64,000 bases of DNA from Hirudinaria manillensis (Eukaryota; Annelida; Clitellata; Hirudinida; Hirudinidae): contig CM067528.1 in assembly GCA_034509925.1 (NCBI GenBank), positions 11,052,501 to 11,116,500 of the forward strand, in the 5' to 3' direction. Shown one piece after another: positions 47,560 to 64,000 of this stretch (the first letter of the stretch is position 1; each line of letters starts with the position of its first letter). Under the pieces are notes generated by a model. The model ran no database searches. It was given only the letters and a program-made list of their open reading frames with translations, and was not told where the DNA came from. The position numbers and the translations under genes were made by a program.

Positions 47560-48400
47560 GCCCGGAAAGTTATTAAATTTGAGAATTCGTTTTCAATTGA
47601 TTTGAATTGAATTTCGAAACCGTTGCTGTTTGTGTTATTCAATGCCGTTCAGTTTAATGAAGCCATGAAGATGAAGTTTACCAGACGTGTTTACATTCCA
47701 CTTCATTTTGTTTTGTTTGCTTTGCTTTCATTTAAAATTAATAACTAAGCTATTAATATTATAATATTATGAATTATGAACGTAATTCGAATTTAAAGTA
47801 ATTGTAGACGAATATTATTGTTGTCGTCGTCATCGTCGTCGTCGTCATCATCATCATCTAGATTAGTCAAATTCCACAACTGACGATAAATTATCGGACA
47901 ATAAATGCCATTTATCGTGCAATTGTTTATTAAATAATATTTTTATTACTAAAAATATCGCCACAATAAACCTTGCACTGAATCCGGTATGAAATCGTAA
48001 AGGATCAGTGAAGGATGGAAGAGTAAAGGAATGACAGAACACACGGAGCAATGAATACAAGGAGCAATTGAAAGGAGAATTCCATTCTGAAGCAAACGTT
48101 TCCTCATAGATTTATGAAATTTATTCTTTTTCTTCAGTAAATTGTTTACAATTTATTTATAATGTAAACGATGTAATTAATTAATTAATTAATTAACTCA
48201 AGGAAGCCTCCGCATTCTGTTGCAAGTGTTTCTTATGTGATTTCATTTGGTGCTGAGTAAATTCTTTGTAAAACATTTTGCAGAGCATTTTAGGACGCTG
48301 TTAACTCTTTAATGATGGCCTCATATCGTATCATTATGGTATCATTCGAAGATCCAAAGATAAGATGCTGGTGGTACTTGTTCATCCAGTGCCTCCTGAT
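47560..48400. other. Intergenic, no gene seen
   Basis: AT-rich sequence with a short GTC/ATC array at 47821-47860. A minus-strand frame at 47863-48060 has no similarity and is treated as chance. Confidence 0.5.
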
Positions 48401-48540
48401 GATGATAATGATAATGATGATGATTTTGATGAAAATGATGATGATGATGATTTTGAAATGTTTTGACATAAACAAAACGTAAAACTAATTAACAAAATTA
48501 TAACGTTTAACACGATTGTAATAACGATCAACATCATCTT

Positions 48541-48793
<253 letters not shown>

Positions 48794-48894
48794 ACCTGGA
48801 CCAAGTTGTTGATGAACGAACGGAGATGACAAATGCTCTGAGAAAGCATTCATCATCACGTGATCTGTACATCTTTATTTACATTTGTATCATT

Positions 48895-49030
48895 TATTTG
48901 TATTTATTTATATTTATTTATTATATATTTATTTATTTATTTATTATATGTTTATTTATTATATATTTATTTATTTATATTTATTTATTATATATTTATT
49001 TATTTATATTTATTTATTTATTATATATTG
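48895..49030. repeat. TTTA/TATA interrupted tetranucleotide array
   Basis: Blocks of TTTA are separated by TTATATA at roughly 30-40 bp intervals, giving a higher-order pattern. Confidence 0.85.
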
Positions 49031-49192
49031 TCATACCACCTCCTCCACCACCACCACCCACGATCGGTCGAGTGATAACTGGTTTTTCCAATCAATTGTT
49101 ATCAATTAATTAAATCATTTTCCATGTTTTTGTGTTTCGGTGATAAATGCCTTTTGAATGAGATTCTGAGTTATTGTACTTATTATGAAATG

Positions 49193-49286
49193 TGTACGTT
49201 GTACATTGTACGTTATATGTTGTACATTGCATGTTGTATGTTGTACGTTGTACGTTGTATGTTGTACATTGTACACTGTACACTGT
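49193..49286. repeat. GTAC-containing minisatellite
   Basis: A degenerate 8-10 bp unit of TTGTACGT / TTGTACAT / TTGTATGT type is repeated about ten times. Many units carry the self-complementary core GTAC, so the array is rich in short dyads. Confidence 0.85.
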
Positions 49287-49738
49287 GAGGGTTGTACTAG
49301 CGAGCATTACATATTTTTAGCGAATTGTTTAAAACTGATAATAAAGGATTTTTTTAAAATAGAAAATCTGCAAATAAATTCTTTATTTGCAAACAATCAA
49401 GTTTACATTTTAGATTAACAATTACCTTTTTCTTCAATTTACAACTTTATTTATATATATATTTATTTATTTATTTATTTATTTATTTACAAATTCGTCA
49501 TTAATCGTGAAAATAAACAAACGTTACAGCCATAGACCATGCCAGTTTGTGACAGGCAAGAGATCTTAAAAAAATCTGACATGGGCGATATAAAAGAGTC
49601 TAGTCGTCTGGTAGCAGAGAGAATGCCTTCCTAAATCATACTCCGATGACATAAATAACGAGGAGATAAATAAATAAATAAATAATTTTTGTAGCGCCTA
49701 CAAAAAAATATTTACAACTTTTTCATTCATTCATTCAT

Positions 49739-49769
<31 letters not shown>

Positions 49770-49888
49770 CTTTCTTTTGTTCATTCACCTGTAGAGAAGA
49801 TAATTCATTTATTAACGTCCGTCCGAAAACGTAAACAAATTATATTTATTACGTAACTATTTACGGACGGCCAGCTGTCAGCATCTTT

Positions 49889-49922
49889 GTTGCCATGGAA
49901 ACTGATGTTTACCATGGTTGCC
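49889..49922. promoter_or_regulatory. Paired X-box-like sites
   Basis: GTTGCCATGGAAAC at 49889-49902 matches the RFX X-box consensus (GTNRCC, short spacer, RGNAAC) very well. Four bases later GTTTACCATGGTTGCC (49907-49922) is a second, inverted-type site with the same CCATGG core. RFX factors bind such sites upstream of ciliary genes. No gene was found nearby, so function is inferred. Confidence 0.45.
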
Positions 49923-50091
49923 AATGACAACTCATCAGGGATGTTGTTACGTCTGACTCTTGAGAAAATCGGGGCATTGTTTTGAAACATACACGCATAC
50001 ATATATATATATATATATACATACATACATATCACTTTGTGATGGACAACATGGTGATGATTATGATAACGGCCTCTAGGCTTTAGTACTG

Positions 50092-50210
50092 ATGATGTTG
50101 ATAATGATTATGATTATGGAGAAGGTGACGACGACGACGATGATGATGATGATGATGATGATTACGGAGAAGATGACGACGACGACGATGATGATGACAA
50201 TGATAATGCT
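50092..50210. repeat. GAT/GAC trinucleotide arrays
   Basis: Two blocks of GAC then GAT triplets separated by GGAGAAGATGACG-type sequence, apparently a local duplication (compare 50119-50162 with 50165-50200). Confidence 0.85.
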
Positions 50211-50519
50211 ATTCTGCAATATTCCGATAAACCGAAATAAATGCAACACTTTATCTCAAACTATTCCATCCTTCCAAAAGAATTGAGTTATGGAACAATA
50301 ATTTACACGGAACATAACAATTACCGGGACCCGCCACGGCCATGTTTATTACTACATCCGCGTGTTTACCTGTGGCGTGGGGCGATAAAAGATGGAAAAC
50401 TGATTAGTGTGGGTTTGGTTGGGTAGCCGGGAAAGCCACCCTAAGGGAGAGGGTGAGAAGTGGTGTCCATATCAAACATCTGCGTAATGATTCACCTCCG
50501 TGACGGACGTGTTTATGGG

Positions 50520-50985
50520 CGCCATGACGAAGAGGATGACGACGACGACGATGGTGATAAGGCGGTGATAATGATCATGAATCGCGATAGTGAAAGCGCT
50601 GATGCTGATGATGATGATAGTGATAACGTTTCTGATAATGGCTTTGATGATTCCGTTGAATCCACAATTTCTCGAATGCGATGATGATAATGATGATGAT
50701 GATGATGATGATGATGACGACGACGACGATGTTGATGATGATAACGACATTGATGATGGCAATGCTATTGGTGCTGATAACGATACCAGTGCAAACTTTC
50801 CCCATTATCTCGCTAGCTTTTTTTTTTATTGTATCCATAAATACATCATTACTACTACCACTATTCTCAAATCTCTGGCCTGTCATCATCATCATCATCA
50901 TCATCGTCATCATCATCGTCATCGTCATCGTCGTCGTCATCGTCATCGTCGTCGTCATCATCATCATCATCATCATCATCGTGGC
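50520..50985. repeat. Head-to-head GAT and ATC arrays
   Basis: GAT/GAC-rich triplets cover 50530-50750, and the complementary ATC/GTC-rich triplets cover 50884-50985. They are separated by about 130 bp of unique sequence, so the two arrays form an imperfect long inverted repeat. Confidence 0.8.
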
Positions 50986-51137
50986 CATCATTGGGGACAC
51001 GGTTGAGATAAGGTAACAATCTATCAGAAGATTAATTCTTTGAATTTCAAGCGTATGCTTTGCATCAGTGAAATTCGATAATAAATTATATTTTCTATGC
51101 TGCCTGTTCGACTGAGAACTCTTTATCGTCGCTCACC

Positions 51138-51272
51138 AACAACATCAACAACAACATCAACAACATCAACAACCTCAGCATCAGCAGCAGCAACAACATC
51201 AACAACAGCAACAACCTCAGCATCAGCATCAACAACAACAACAGCAGCAGCAGCAGCAACAACAACAACAAG
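51138..51272. repeat. CAA/CAT/CAG trinucleotide array
   Basis: About 44 mixed CAA, CAT and CAG triplets with hexamer periodicity (CAACAT, CATCAG). Frames across it are Thr-, Leu- or Val/Asp-rich and not genes. Confidence 0.88.
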
Positions 51273-51435
51273 CATTGTTTGAAACTCAATCATGAAACGA
51301 CTTTTGAATGTAGTTTCTTTGTTTATATTTCGTTTCGTGGGCGTGAATGACTCACGCGTATCAATTGATTGATTTGTAATGCGCAATAAGTTTCAATATT
51401 CACCTTTTGGAATAATCTCTATATGAATTTGAAAT

Positions 51436-51436
51436 A

Positions 51437-51493
<57 letters not shown>

Positions 51494-51494
51494 A
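51436..51494. repeat. ATT microsatellite
   Basis: About nineteen uninterrupted ATT units. Confidence 0.93.
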
Positions 51495-51574
51495 TATTAG
51501 CCAACATAAATATAATGACTTTAATTTTACCATTAAAGGCAGAAGGAAAAATTGAAAGTAAAGAATAAATAGAT

Positions 51575-51690
51575 AAATGATTGAGTGAATGAATGAATGA
51601 ATGAAAGAAGGAGTGGATGAATGAATGGATGGATGGATGGATGAATGAAGGAGTGGATGGATGAATGAATGAATGAATGAACAATAAGAG
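51575..51690. repeat. ATGA/ATGG-type tandem array
   Basis: Tetramers GAAT and GGAT alternate with GAAGGAGTG segments. The array is purine-rich on the plus strand and resembles the 37327-37478 array. Confidence 0.85.
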
Positions 51691-51999
51691 TGGAAAAGGC
51701 GAGAAAAGTTTCGCACTCGGAATGAAATGCGTTGAATGATTGAGTGATAACCTCCTGGATGACATAAAACTGCCACCACAAGAACACGATTCCAGCGAAT
51801 ACTGGAAAGTACGATGAACCGGAGATGATGATGACGACGACGATGATAATGAAATTCGGTGATGATGATGATGAAGATGATGATGACGATTGTGTCAATT
51901 ATATCGGTGGTAACAACGTAACCAATGTAACAAAAAAAAAATAGGCGAAAACAACAATAGCATTTTAAAATAGTTCAAAACGTGAATTTAATTATTATT

Positions 52000-52043
52000 A
52001 TAATTATTGTTTTTATTATTATTATTATTATTGTTATTATTAC

Positions 52044-52092
<49 letters not shown>
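52000..52092. repeat. ATT microsatellite
   Basis: About 30 ATT units with a few GTT and ACT interruptions. Confidence 0.9.
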
Positions 52093-52307
52093 ATTAGTAT
52101 TATTATAATTTTTGCTTGTTTGCCAGATTCTCATTCGCATAGCAACCGGTAACTAAGTAAACCTAATTAACATAAATTAACATTATTAACATTAACATAA
52201 ATGCGTGCATTCCACAGGAGAGATGAGATGACGATAAGAGGCTCCAAATATTCACGTAGGAGCGCAAGAACAGCGTAGGACATCAATCAAACCTGGAGTA
52301 AATGCCG

Positions 52308-52371
52308 ATTGGCTGGAGCAGTGGAAAAGGGGCGGAGCAAACAGTTTTCCATCAGAGCGACGTCGACCAAT
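52308..52371. promoter_or_regulatory. CCAAT and GC-box cluster
   Basis: An inverted CCAAT box (ATTGG, 52308-52312), a GC box GGGGCGGAGC (52329-52338) and a forward CCAAT box (52367-52371, ACCAATGAG) lie within 65 bp in otherwise AT-rich DNA. The motif content is promoter-like; no downstream gene was recognised on either strand. Confidence 0.35.
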
Positions 52372-52399
52372 GAGAAGTGCCATTTGGCCGAGCTATTTT

Positions 52400-55150
52400 T
52401 GGCACTCATGATGATCAGAAATATCTTAATTGAGCGTCGAGCCGTATGATAATTAGCTTCTAATTGACCTCTTGAGGTCATGGGTAATTAAGTGAATGGT
52501 TATGAGAAGTCCTTGTTGGAATAACAGATCATTAATATTAATCAGGCTTCTTAGTGGTTGGAATTTTGCTCCATAAATATGACTTAATTACGAATTTGCT
52601 TAACTTATTATTTATTCATTAAAGGATAATTGGTTAGTTGGTACTTGATTGGTTATGGTAGTTAACGACAAGACACAATAATAAAATGATTTATTTACTT
52701 TGAAATAACTTCCAGCACATTCAATTACAAATTAACAAACTCTTTCTTCCTCTTCTTAAAATATACGATTTTTAAATGAATATAAATTCGTATTTAACAG
52801 CAGCCTACTAATCACGATATGAAATTTATAAATCAAAACATCTGGCAAATCAAAAAGAAAAAAAAGGTTATTCGAAAAAGAAACTGATCCAACAAATACT
52901 AACGCTGATTCAAGAGGTCACAAAAACAACAACAACAGTTTCAACAACAAACAATAAACAACAACAACGACTAATTAATTAAGAAGCAGAATTCTTTAAA
53001 ACACCGGTCCAAAAACCACAATTAAATTTTTTTTTTATTTAATTCAATAAATTAGCTCCGTCAGATTGGCAAATGGACGACCCTCGGTGGAACAGGTGTC
53101 TTTCTGTCTTTCTCTTGTCTTTCATTGACTACTGATTGAAGTTCTGACTGGAAGCAACTCCAGGCCATATATCACGCCCGTCTCGTAGTGGCTGGAAAAT
53201 AAGGTAGGCGTGGAAAACGTAGAGAGGGAGTCTGCATATCGTGGCTTAATAATTCAATTCTTATCTCCAGCGCACTGCTAGAAGAAGCAGCACTTCCTCT
53301 TCATTGATAAGGTTGGTTGGATGGTAGGATATTCTTGTCCAGTCCATAGTTTCTGAATAGTCATCACTTACTGAATCTATTATCGCTCGGTCTCGGCCTA
53401 GATTTCAGAGAAACTGATGATAGTGGTGATGATAAAGCTTTCGGATGTTTCTCTAATCATCACCATCGTCGTCGTCGTCGTCGTCGTCATCTTCTTCTTC
53501 AGCTTCTGTATTATCGTCATCGTAATCGACTGATAGTCGTAGATAGGTGAACAAGGTCTCAGGATTATTCTTTCCTTCTGTTACATCATTCAAAGTGGGG
53601 TTGACTCAAAGTGAGTAGATTGTTTTTTTGAATTTTTCTGAATTAAATATCTAAAAAAAGTTAATTTGTAATAATTTAATAATATATAATATCGCAATAA
53701 AATTATAATATCGTAAAATGATTGCAATAATTTTCGTTTGTAGATTTGTTAATTTTCAATCATTTGATATTCAAATGTTTTTAAAATATCATTTACTTAA
53801 ATAAATATTTACAAATTAATGGAAAATAAAAAAGATTTTAAATTACCTATTAAATGTATTTGTATATATTTAATCACAAACGTAACATTTGATTTGTTAT
53901 TTGTTTATTTGAATATGCAAATTAATTTTAAAAATTGTAAATAATCAAACATTGATCGAAGATGATGAATAGGGGAAAATTGCAATGTAAATTACAGTAA
54001 ATTTATGTTGCTCATTACAAATGAGACTGTAAATTATTTAGTCAGTTTATTACAGTTTACAAGTCATGTCATGTTATTATAATAAACGTAAACATAATAA
54101 ACATAATAAGAATGATTATCATTACGATTAGCGAAATTATGATTGCTATCATCGTCTACAGTCTTACTGTGAAGATAAATATGTAAACGTAACATGTAAA
54201 TAGAAATATTGTTTTTGTAATATTGTTTTTTAGGTAAATTCTTACAAAAAAATTACAAATTAATCATTTATTTTTAATAAAAAAAGACAAATTACAAAAC
54301 GGACTGAAATAAAATACAAATTCATCTGAAAGTTCCGTCCGTGAGGATGATTTTAGTTCATTTATTTTAAAAATAAAGGGAATTATGCAAAAATTATTGT
54401 TATTTGATTCAATTGTTTTACAAATAAATAAAACAATTAAACAAATCATTAATGATTCATTCATTCATGAAGAAATCGAAGAAATTCATTCCAGGAAGGG
54501 AATTACATTTTAGGAAAGTTACGATAAATGATTCGACATTCTTGCGCATTTCTGATGTTTAACTGGTTTTAAAGTTTATTACATGAATAATAATATTACA
54601 TTTATTATATTAATTACAATATTACATTTATTACATTAGTTAGTTTTACATTTATTACATTAATAATAATAATATTACATTTATTGCATTACATTAATAA
54701 TAATTATTTATTTCCAATTTTATCTTCAATTTTCTTGTATTTACGTTCAAAGCATTCAAAACAATTTTATGACAAATTCATAAATTCCAAAAGCTTTAAA
54801 GAAACTTGTTCAGTTATTGGAGCTGAATTCATGGCAGCGTGGACAAATTTTAATACTAATAATATTTATATAATATATTAAATAATAAATAATATTTATT
54901 AATATAATTACTTATATTTTATTTACCATACTCTCACGGTAATCATCATCATCATCTTCACCATCATCATCATCATCATCATCATCATAACCTCGCCCAT
55001 CGCCGATAATAGGAGGCCATCATTGAAGTTGGAATCAGAAATGGCCATCGACAGTACATTACTTCAATTGGCTTCCCACGATTTTCAAACAATTAGGCTG
55101 TGATTTTAGAAAATCGCATCTCAAATTTAATTTATTTTCCGACTCGACAG
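52400..55150. other. Intergenic, no gene seen
   Basis: AT-rich unique sequence with a GTC array at 53465-53490 and an ATC array near 54943-54990. No splice-flanked, codon-biased frame was found. Confidence 0.5.
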
Positions 55151-55159
55151 CTTTGACGA

Positions 55160-55285
55160 GGATGACGACGACGACGACGACGACGATGATGATGATGATG
55201 ATGATGATGACGACGACGACGATGATGATGATGATGACGAAGACGACGACGATGATGATGATGATGATGACGAAGACGACGATGA
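55160..55285. repeat. GAC/GAT/GAA trinucleotide array
   Basis: Three blocks each beginning with GAC units and continuing as GAT units, the last two separated by GACGAAGACGACG, suggesting local duplication of a larger segment. Confidence 0.88.
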
Positions 55286-55522
55286 TGACATCGCAAGTCC
55301 AAAATGACAGGCAAACTAATAAACGTGGCGTGGTTAGTAACCATTGGTTACCATTGGCATCGTGCCAGGAATTCTTTGGGAAAATCCGCTGGGAAAGACC
55401 TGTTGAGGATGAAAGGGAACAAAAGAGGATGAATGCCGCAACAAGCACTGGAATTATGAACGTTGAGTGATGGGCCGATTTCTTTCCCTGAGTTTATCGT
55501 TGTTGTTCTATTCGCTGTTGTT

Positions 55523-55795
<273 letters not shown>

Positions 55796-56149
55796 AATTT
55801 AAGTTATAATACATAATTTCAATGCGCTACATTTATGCAACGGCATTTGTATAATAAATATAATAAATAAATAAACTAGAGAATATAATAACAATAAAAC
55901 AATATATTATATAATGAATATATAATTTATTACTACGATTAATATCGCTAAGGCCACTAACGTCATCGTGCTCCTCATCGTCGTCGTCCTCCTCATCTTC
56001 CAAATGACATCCAAGTCACTTAACTGCCAGTCCTACCAGTTCTGCTGGTATTGGGAGGTGAAATTCGTGGTCGATGGGTGGTCTGGCATAAAAATCATGT
56101 CACATTAGTTTCTCGTTGCTAAATAATTATGACCGTAATTATAACCAGT

Positions 56150-56233
56150 GGCTTTGACGACGATGACGATGATGATGGTGATGATGATGGTGACGATGAC
56201 GATGATGATGACGATGACGATGATGGTGATAAC

Positions 56234-56280
<47 letters not shown>

Positions 56281-56300
56281 CGATGTTGATGATGATAACG
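56150..56300. repeat. GAT/GAC/GGT trinucleotide array
   Basis: About 48 mixed triplets. A related ATC/GTC array in opposite orientation lies at 56395-56480, making a second GAT-ATC inverted pair. Confidence 0.88.
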
Positions 56301-57236
56301 ATGTTGATGTGAGAAAACACTTCGAGCTTCTGTCGATCCTTGTATTTCGACAAAACCATCAATAAATAACGCTGTTGGATATCATTGTCTTCACCATCGT
56401 CGTCGTCGTCGACGTCATCTTCGACATCATCATCATCATCGCCGGCGCCGTCATCATCACTATCATCATCAACGGCATCGATGTTTCCATGGCTACCACT
56501 TAGAGTTCATTAGGTTAAGCTCTCGAATAACACCAAGTCAAGACAGAGACGTCTCGTTAGGATCCCTCATTGGGTATCAATTTCTCGGACAACAACTTAA
56601 GGCCTTTCCACCTCATCACGGATCTGGAATTCGATTCGCCTGTCGTTACACGAGCAGGGATAACTTTCTTTCTCGTCTGCTCCATTTTTCTTTTCGCGCC
56701 TTTTCGCGCGTTTGGTCATTTCCGGTATTTTCGTTTTATGGGTATAGGTTTAGTATTCATTCAGGTTTAATGTGTATTCTGAAATCGCATGAAAATAATA
56801 AACTACATAAATTATAACTATTATAATTATATTAACTATATTAATTTGCTTTTTATCGGGCTACATATTAATTCGAAATTGTTGAAATTCAAGCTGAAAT
56901 GAAACTAAACATTTGTCCTAACTTGATCCACGCCTACTTTTGGTCGTTTGTAACTCATGAGTTTCAGATGATTGAATAATAACAGACATGTACACGTAGA
57001 CAATGTGTTTATAATATGGACTTTCATGAAAATAAATAAATAAATAATAAATAAACCAATAATAAATTCTTTAATTTCTCCAGTAATTCGTGACAAGACA
57101 ACATTCCAAAGAGATTCAAGGAATTACAAATTCACTCTACTCTCTGACGCTTAACAAAATAGTATCAACATCAACAACAGCATCATCATCATCATCACCA
57201 GCAACCACTACTATCATCATCATAATCACCATCGAG

Positions 57237-62608
<5,372 letters not shown>

Positions 62609-63600
62609 ACGATTTTTTAATGTTTCGTCTTTGGCAGGAAATCGTTCTTTGAACGTTGAAGGCGGACTTGAATTCGGAGTTGATATGATATGATGATTTG
62701 TTGGTCAATAATATTAATTGTAATATTTTAAGAATATAATTTTATTTATTTATTTATTAATAATTTTGTTAATTAGATATAATTTCGCGATCGCTCCATA
62801 CTCAGAAACCATTTGACATCAGATTGTTGATGATGATGATGATGATGACGTTGATGACGACGACGATGATGATGATGATGACGATGGTGATGTTGACGAT
62901 GATAACGATGACTTGTAAGAAATAGACGGAATACTCTCCCAGGCAGTTTCTTCGTAACAATAGCCGTGGTTGTTATGACAACCGATTGAACAAAGCAGTG
63001 TTATCGGGTCACATCAACTCCAGCAATCCTTTTATTTCCTAGCATGGAGAACTTGTATCTGCTGTTGTTGTTGGTGGTGGTGATGGTAATGATGATGATG
63101 ATGATGGTGATGGTGATGATATTGATTCCTTAGATCATTTGAAGAGATGCAAAAGCATTCATTTTCATTGATGTCTTTCTTAAGGTCCACATCATCGCTG
63201 TTTTACATCGATCCGATTAAATTTGTTGCATTTATAGGAAAGTAACTTTTATCAACATCTCGATCCATCGTCGTCGTCGTCGTCATCATCGTAGTTAGCT
63301 TTCACCAAAAAGTCATAATAAAGAATAGTAGCAACAAGAGCAACAACAATCGTAAACATTCGTTCAGCGATGGAACGATGATGATTCGTTGTAAACTCAT
63401 CAACTGAATGTTGAATTCTGATCGCAACGAACAATGGAGTTCGTGCTTCCAGCTAGTACTCAATGAATTATGACTTGATAAATGATGGAACTGGAGTGAA
63501 TGATGATGATGATGATGATGACTAGGTTGATGATGGTGATGTTGGAGGAGGAGGAGAAGGAGGAGGAAAACGTCGAGGGTGATTATGATGAGAGTTATTC

Positions 63601-63631
<31 letters not shown>

Positions 63632-64000
63632 GGTGATGAATGTATTGATCAATATTCTGATAGAAATGATAATAGTGAAACAAAACCAGGCACAGTAATA
63701 ATAGATGATCCTTTGTGTTGAATCTGAGCCAATCGACACCCTGAATATCAAATCTGTTACAATTTATCTCGAAATTCATCGCCCTTAACCGCCACAAAAA
63801 AAAAAGTGGGATCGTATTTTCGTTACTCGGGAGAAAAACTAAAATCCTTTTGGTTTCATTGCAAGAACCAAAAAAAAATAAATACTAACATTCTAAGACC
63901 AAAAAAAAACTGTTAAAAATCAAAAGATCAAAAAAAAATTGGAGATCATTTCATGGACTTGTTAGACGTCTTTTAACTCCTCGAGCAACTTTAGAGCAGC
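62609..64000. other. Downstream of ataxin-1-like gene, no gene seen
   Basis: This holds the presumed 3' UTR and then repeat-rich DNA: GAT/GAC arrays at 62828-62910, 63085-63118 and 63500-63640, and GTC/ATC at 63268-63292. Runs of A appear near the right edge. Confidence 0.55.

Overview
The window is eukaryotic, nuclear, animal DNA. It is AT-rich, crowded with simple repeats, and its genes are split by GT-AG introns. Five genes can be reconstructed exon by exon because reading frame, splice phase and family similarity all agree. They are AMN1 (minus strand, 12776-14676), an ASXL-like DEUBAD protein (plus, 15063-18898), nucleoporin NUP54 (minus, 19831-23665), a seven-repeat transmembrane protocadherin (minus, 24879-33932) and mitochondrial cytochrome c1 CYC1 (plus, 43102-45117). 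A sixth gene, ataxin-1-like with an AXH domain (plus, 57237-62608), has two coding exons. A strong but unidentified coding exon lies at 8353-8926 (plus), and two decayed copies of a TRIP12-like HECT ligase fragment lie at 11350-12385 (minus).

Organism: the gene set is bilaterian. A delta-like protocadherin whose ectodomain is cut by introns, an ataxin-1 with only a short mixed CAG/CAA glutamine run, and an ASXL-like protein without its usual end domains suggest an invertebrate, possibly a spiralian. That placement is inference; no lineage-specific marker was found.

Layout: 1-8.3 kb is mostly AT-rich and gene-poor, with a CRE/splice-donor cluster near 6.4 kb that may begin the gene holding the 8.35 kb exon. 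From 11.3 to 34 kb the window is gene-dense. AMN1 and the ASXL-like gene diverge from a shared 386-bp interval. The ASXL-like gene and NUP54 converge, with poly(A) signals about 460 bp apart. NUP54 and the protocadherin are tandem on the minus strand. From 34 to 43 kb there is a repeat desert with very long TTTA, CAA and decamer arrays. CYC1 is a compact seven-exon gene. From 45.2 to 57.2 kb lies a second long gene-poor region. It is rich in ATC/GAT, ATT and ATGA-type repeats but holds three promoter-like islands: CRE plus X-box at 47.2 kb, paired X-box-like sites at 49.9 kb, and CCAAT/GC boxes at 52.3 kb. The ataxin-1-like gene and its repeat-filled 3-kb intron close the window.

The genes do not form one pathway. 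They are a chromatin adaptor (PR-DUB), a leucine-rich-repeat protein, a nuclear pore channel protein, an adhesion receptor, a respiratory-chain subunit and a transcriptional regulator. No prokaryote-style defence system, CRISPR array, transposase, reverse transcriptase, rRNA or convincing tRNA was seen. The most distinctive points are the AXH domain split by about 115 acidic residues, the end-trimmed ASXL-like protein, a non-canonical NUP54 intron, the tandem HECT relics, and the unidentified exon.
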